Positions 14,829-15,874 of a stretch of DNA of 15,874 bases are shown here, piece by piece. Every line of letters begins with the position of its first letter. Position 1 is the stretch's first letter. The stretch covers positions 1 to 15,874 of the forward strand of contig PCAI01000006.1 of assembly GCA_002731195.1 (NCBI GenBank), read 5' to 3'. The position numbers were made by a program, and so were the translations under genes. A model generated the notes under the pieces. It saw only the letters and a program-made list of their open reading frames with translations. It was not told the DNA's origin and ran no database searches. The stretch is from Methanobacteriota archaeon. Its GTDB lineage: Archaea; Thermoplasmatota; Poseidoniia; Poseidoniales; Thalassarchaeaceae.

Positions 14829-15874
14829 TCAGAAGACCATGTACGAGGATGCAATAATACAAGCACAGTCAGGAGTTCCAGACGTCCAAGCCACATTAGA
14901 ATAGTAGAAGTAAACATAGACAAAGGACTTAATTCTGCCCAAACTGAAGATGCTCCGACAGGCCCGAATGAGCCTAAAGCAGGACCAGTATTTCCTAACA
15001 AAGAGATTGATACTGAAAGGACGTCAGTTAGAGAGAGGTTCGGTTCCAGGAATGAAATTGTTAACATAGAGGCAGTTACTAGAACCATCCAAGAGCTAAC
15101 CATTCCAAGAATAATCCAAATACGATCTTCATCGACAACATTTTGATTAAATCTTATCGTTACAACTTTCCTAGGCTGTATTATTCTCATTACTTCTCTT
15201 TTGGCTAATTCAAATGCTATTCTAATTCTAAGTACTTTCAAACCCCCTCCTGTTGAGCCCGCACTAGCTCCAATTATCATTAGTAGAAGTAGGACGAATT
15301 GACTAAAAACAGGCCAATCTGCAAAATTTGTACTTGAATAACCTGTACTTGAGATAGAAACTGATTGGAATAATGAATGTCTAATTGATTCAACTACAGA
15401 ATAATCAGTGGCTCTGTTGAGGTTGAAAGCCATTGCGAGCCATGCAACTAATAAAATTAACAAGTAAGTACGCAACTCTTGATCTTTTATTACTTCACTC
15501 CACCTACCAGATAAGCCAAAATATAACAAAGTGAAATTTATGCATGTTAAGAGCATAAAAATTAAAATGATGGATTCGACAAGAGGATCATCGAAAGCCA
15601 TTATTCCTAAGTCAGATGTCCCAAAACCTCCCGAAGGCATTGTTGTTAAAGCATAATTTAAAGAATCAAAACCACCCATATCTGTCAATTGATATAATGC
15701 AACTCCTTGAATTATTGTGAGGGCAATATAAATTGCCCATAACTTACGAGCAGTGCCTTCCAAAGTAGTACTAAGATTCGAAACTGTTGGGCCAGTTAAC
15801 TCAGCTCTAGCAAATGCCTTCCCTCCTCCAAGTGCTCTCGAGAATATCAAAAGTCCCAACATAATAACTCCCAT
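14825..15874 (-). CDS. trkH: Trk-type potassium transporter membrane subunit, N-terminus cut by window edge
   Basis: Potassium uptake channel-like subunit of the TrkH/KtrB family, normally working with a cytosolic NAD-binding TrkA. The visible 349 residues cover the C-terminal three of four pore repeats. Filter-like segments are MPSGGFGTSD (79-88), SISSTGYSST (173-182) and LLGNTGPALGSFGP (292-305), each with the central glycine. Also visible are the family stretch GASAGSTGGGLKV (202-214) and the C-terminal GRLELLTVLVLL (330-341). Around 8-10 hydrophobic helices are present. Family members have about 480 aa, so roughly 130 residues including the first repeat lie beyond the right edge; the Met at the boundary is unlikely to be the true start. 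The stop overlaps the rfcL stop by four bases. No trkA is visible. Confidence 0.95.
   Translation of the reverse strand: MGVIMLGLLIFSRALGGGKAFARAELTGPTVSNLSTTLEGTARKLWAIYIALTIIQGVALYQLTDMGGFDSLNYALTTMPSGGFGTSDLGIMAFDDPLVESIILIFMLLTCINFTLLYFGLSGRWSEVIKDQELRTYLLILLVAWLAMAFNLNRATDYSVVESIRHSLFQSVSISSTGYSSTNFADWPVFSQFVLLLLMIIGASAGSTGGGLKVLRIRIAFELAKREVMRIIQPRKVVTIRFNQNVVDEDRIWIILGMVSSWMVLVTASMLTISFLEPNLSLTDVLSVSISLLGNTGPALGSFGPVGASSVWAELSPLSMFTSTILMWLGRLELLTVLVLLHPRTWSSD

Overview
The window reads as a compact, AT-rich archaeal chromosome segment, most likely from a planktonic euryarchaeon of the Marine Group II/III (Poseidoniales-like, Thermoplasmatota) kind. The domain assignment rests on TiaS (tRNA-Ile2 agmatidine synthetase), an archaeosortase, a replication factor C large subunit with a C-terminal PIP box, and an archaeal/eukaryotic-type dimeric glycyl-tRNA synthetase. 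The lineage is an inference from gene content, AGA/AGG-rich arginine codons and an Ile/Lys/Glu-rich proteome; nothing in the window proves it. No tRNA, rRNA, CRISPR array, IS element or integrase was seen.

Layout. purB (+, 76-1425) meets a small one-TM protein gene (-, 1422-1652) tail to tail. That small gene diverges from a RecA-fold-like gene whose P-loop lacks the lysine (+, 1725-2294). A leftward four-gene cluster follows, in transcription order: gmhA (5024-4455), gmhB (4458-3808), tiaS (3815-2547) and a second small one-TM protein (2529-2308). The first three overlap by 4 and 8 bases, and 17 bases separate tiaS from the fourth. artA (archaeosortase, +, 5087-6094) diverges from gmhA. It converges on a very large lhr helicase gene (-, 6099-11393, 1764 aa). 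After a 182-base lhr/glyS interval that holds a candidate 43-codon gene, glyS and rfcL run rightward as a tight pair (1-base gap). rfcL converges on trkH (-), which is cut by the right edge of the window.

How it fits together. Most genes are housekeeping: purine synthesis (PurB), glycine charging (GlyS), clamp loading (RfcL), decoding of AUA codons (TiaS), repair helicase (Lhr) and potassium uptake (TrkH). The most suggestive accessory theme is the cell envelope. Heptose-phosphate isomerase and phosphatase homologues, both with altered metal-site residues, sit back to back with the archaeosortase that processes and lipid-anchors PGF-CTERM-type surface proteins. The most novel-looking items are the RecA-like protein without a P-loop lysine and its small membrane-protein neighbours, the doubled-length Lhr, the zinc-ligand-less GmhB, and the unannotated 43-codon ORF. 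No complete new multi-gene system can be demonstrated from the sequence alone. No gene-free stretch exceeds 300 bases; the longest is the lhr/glyS interval.
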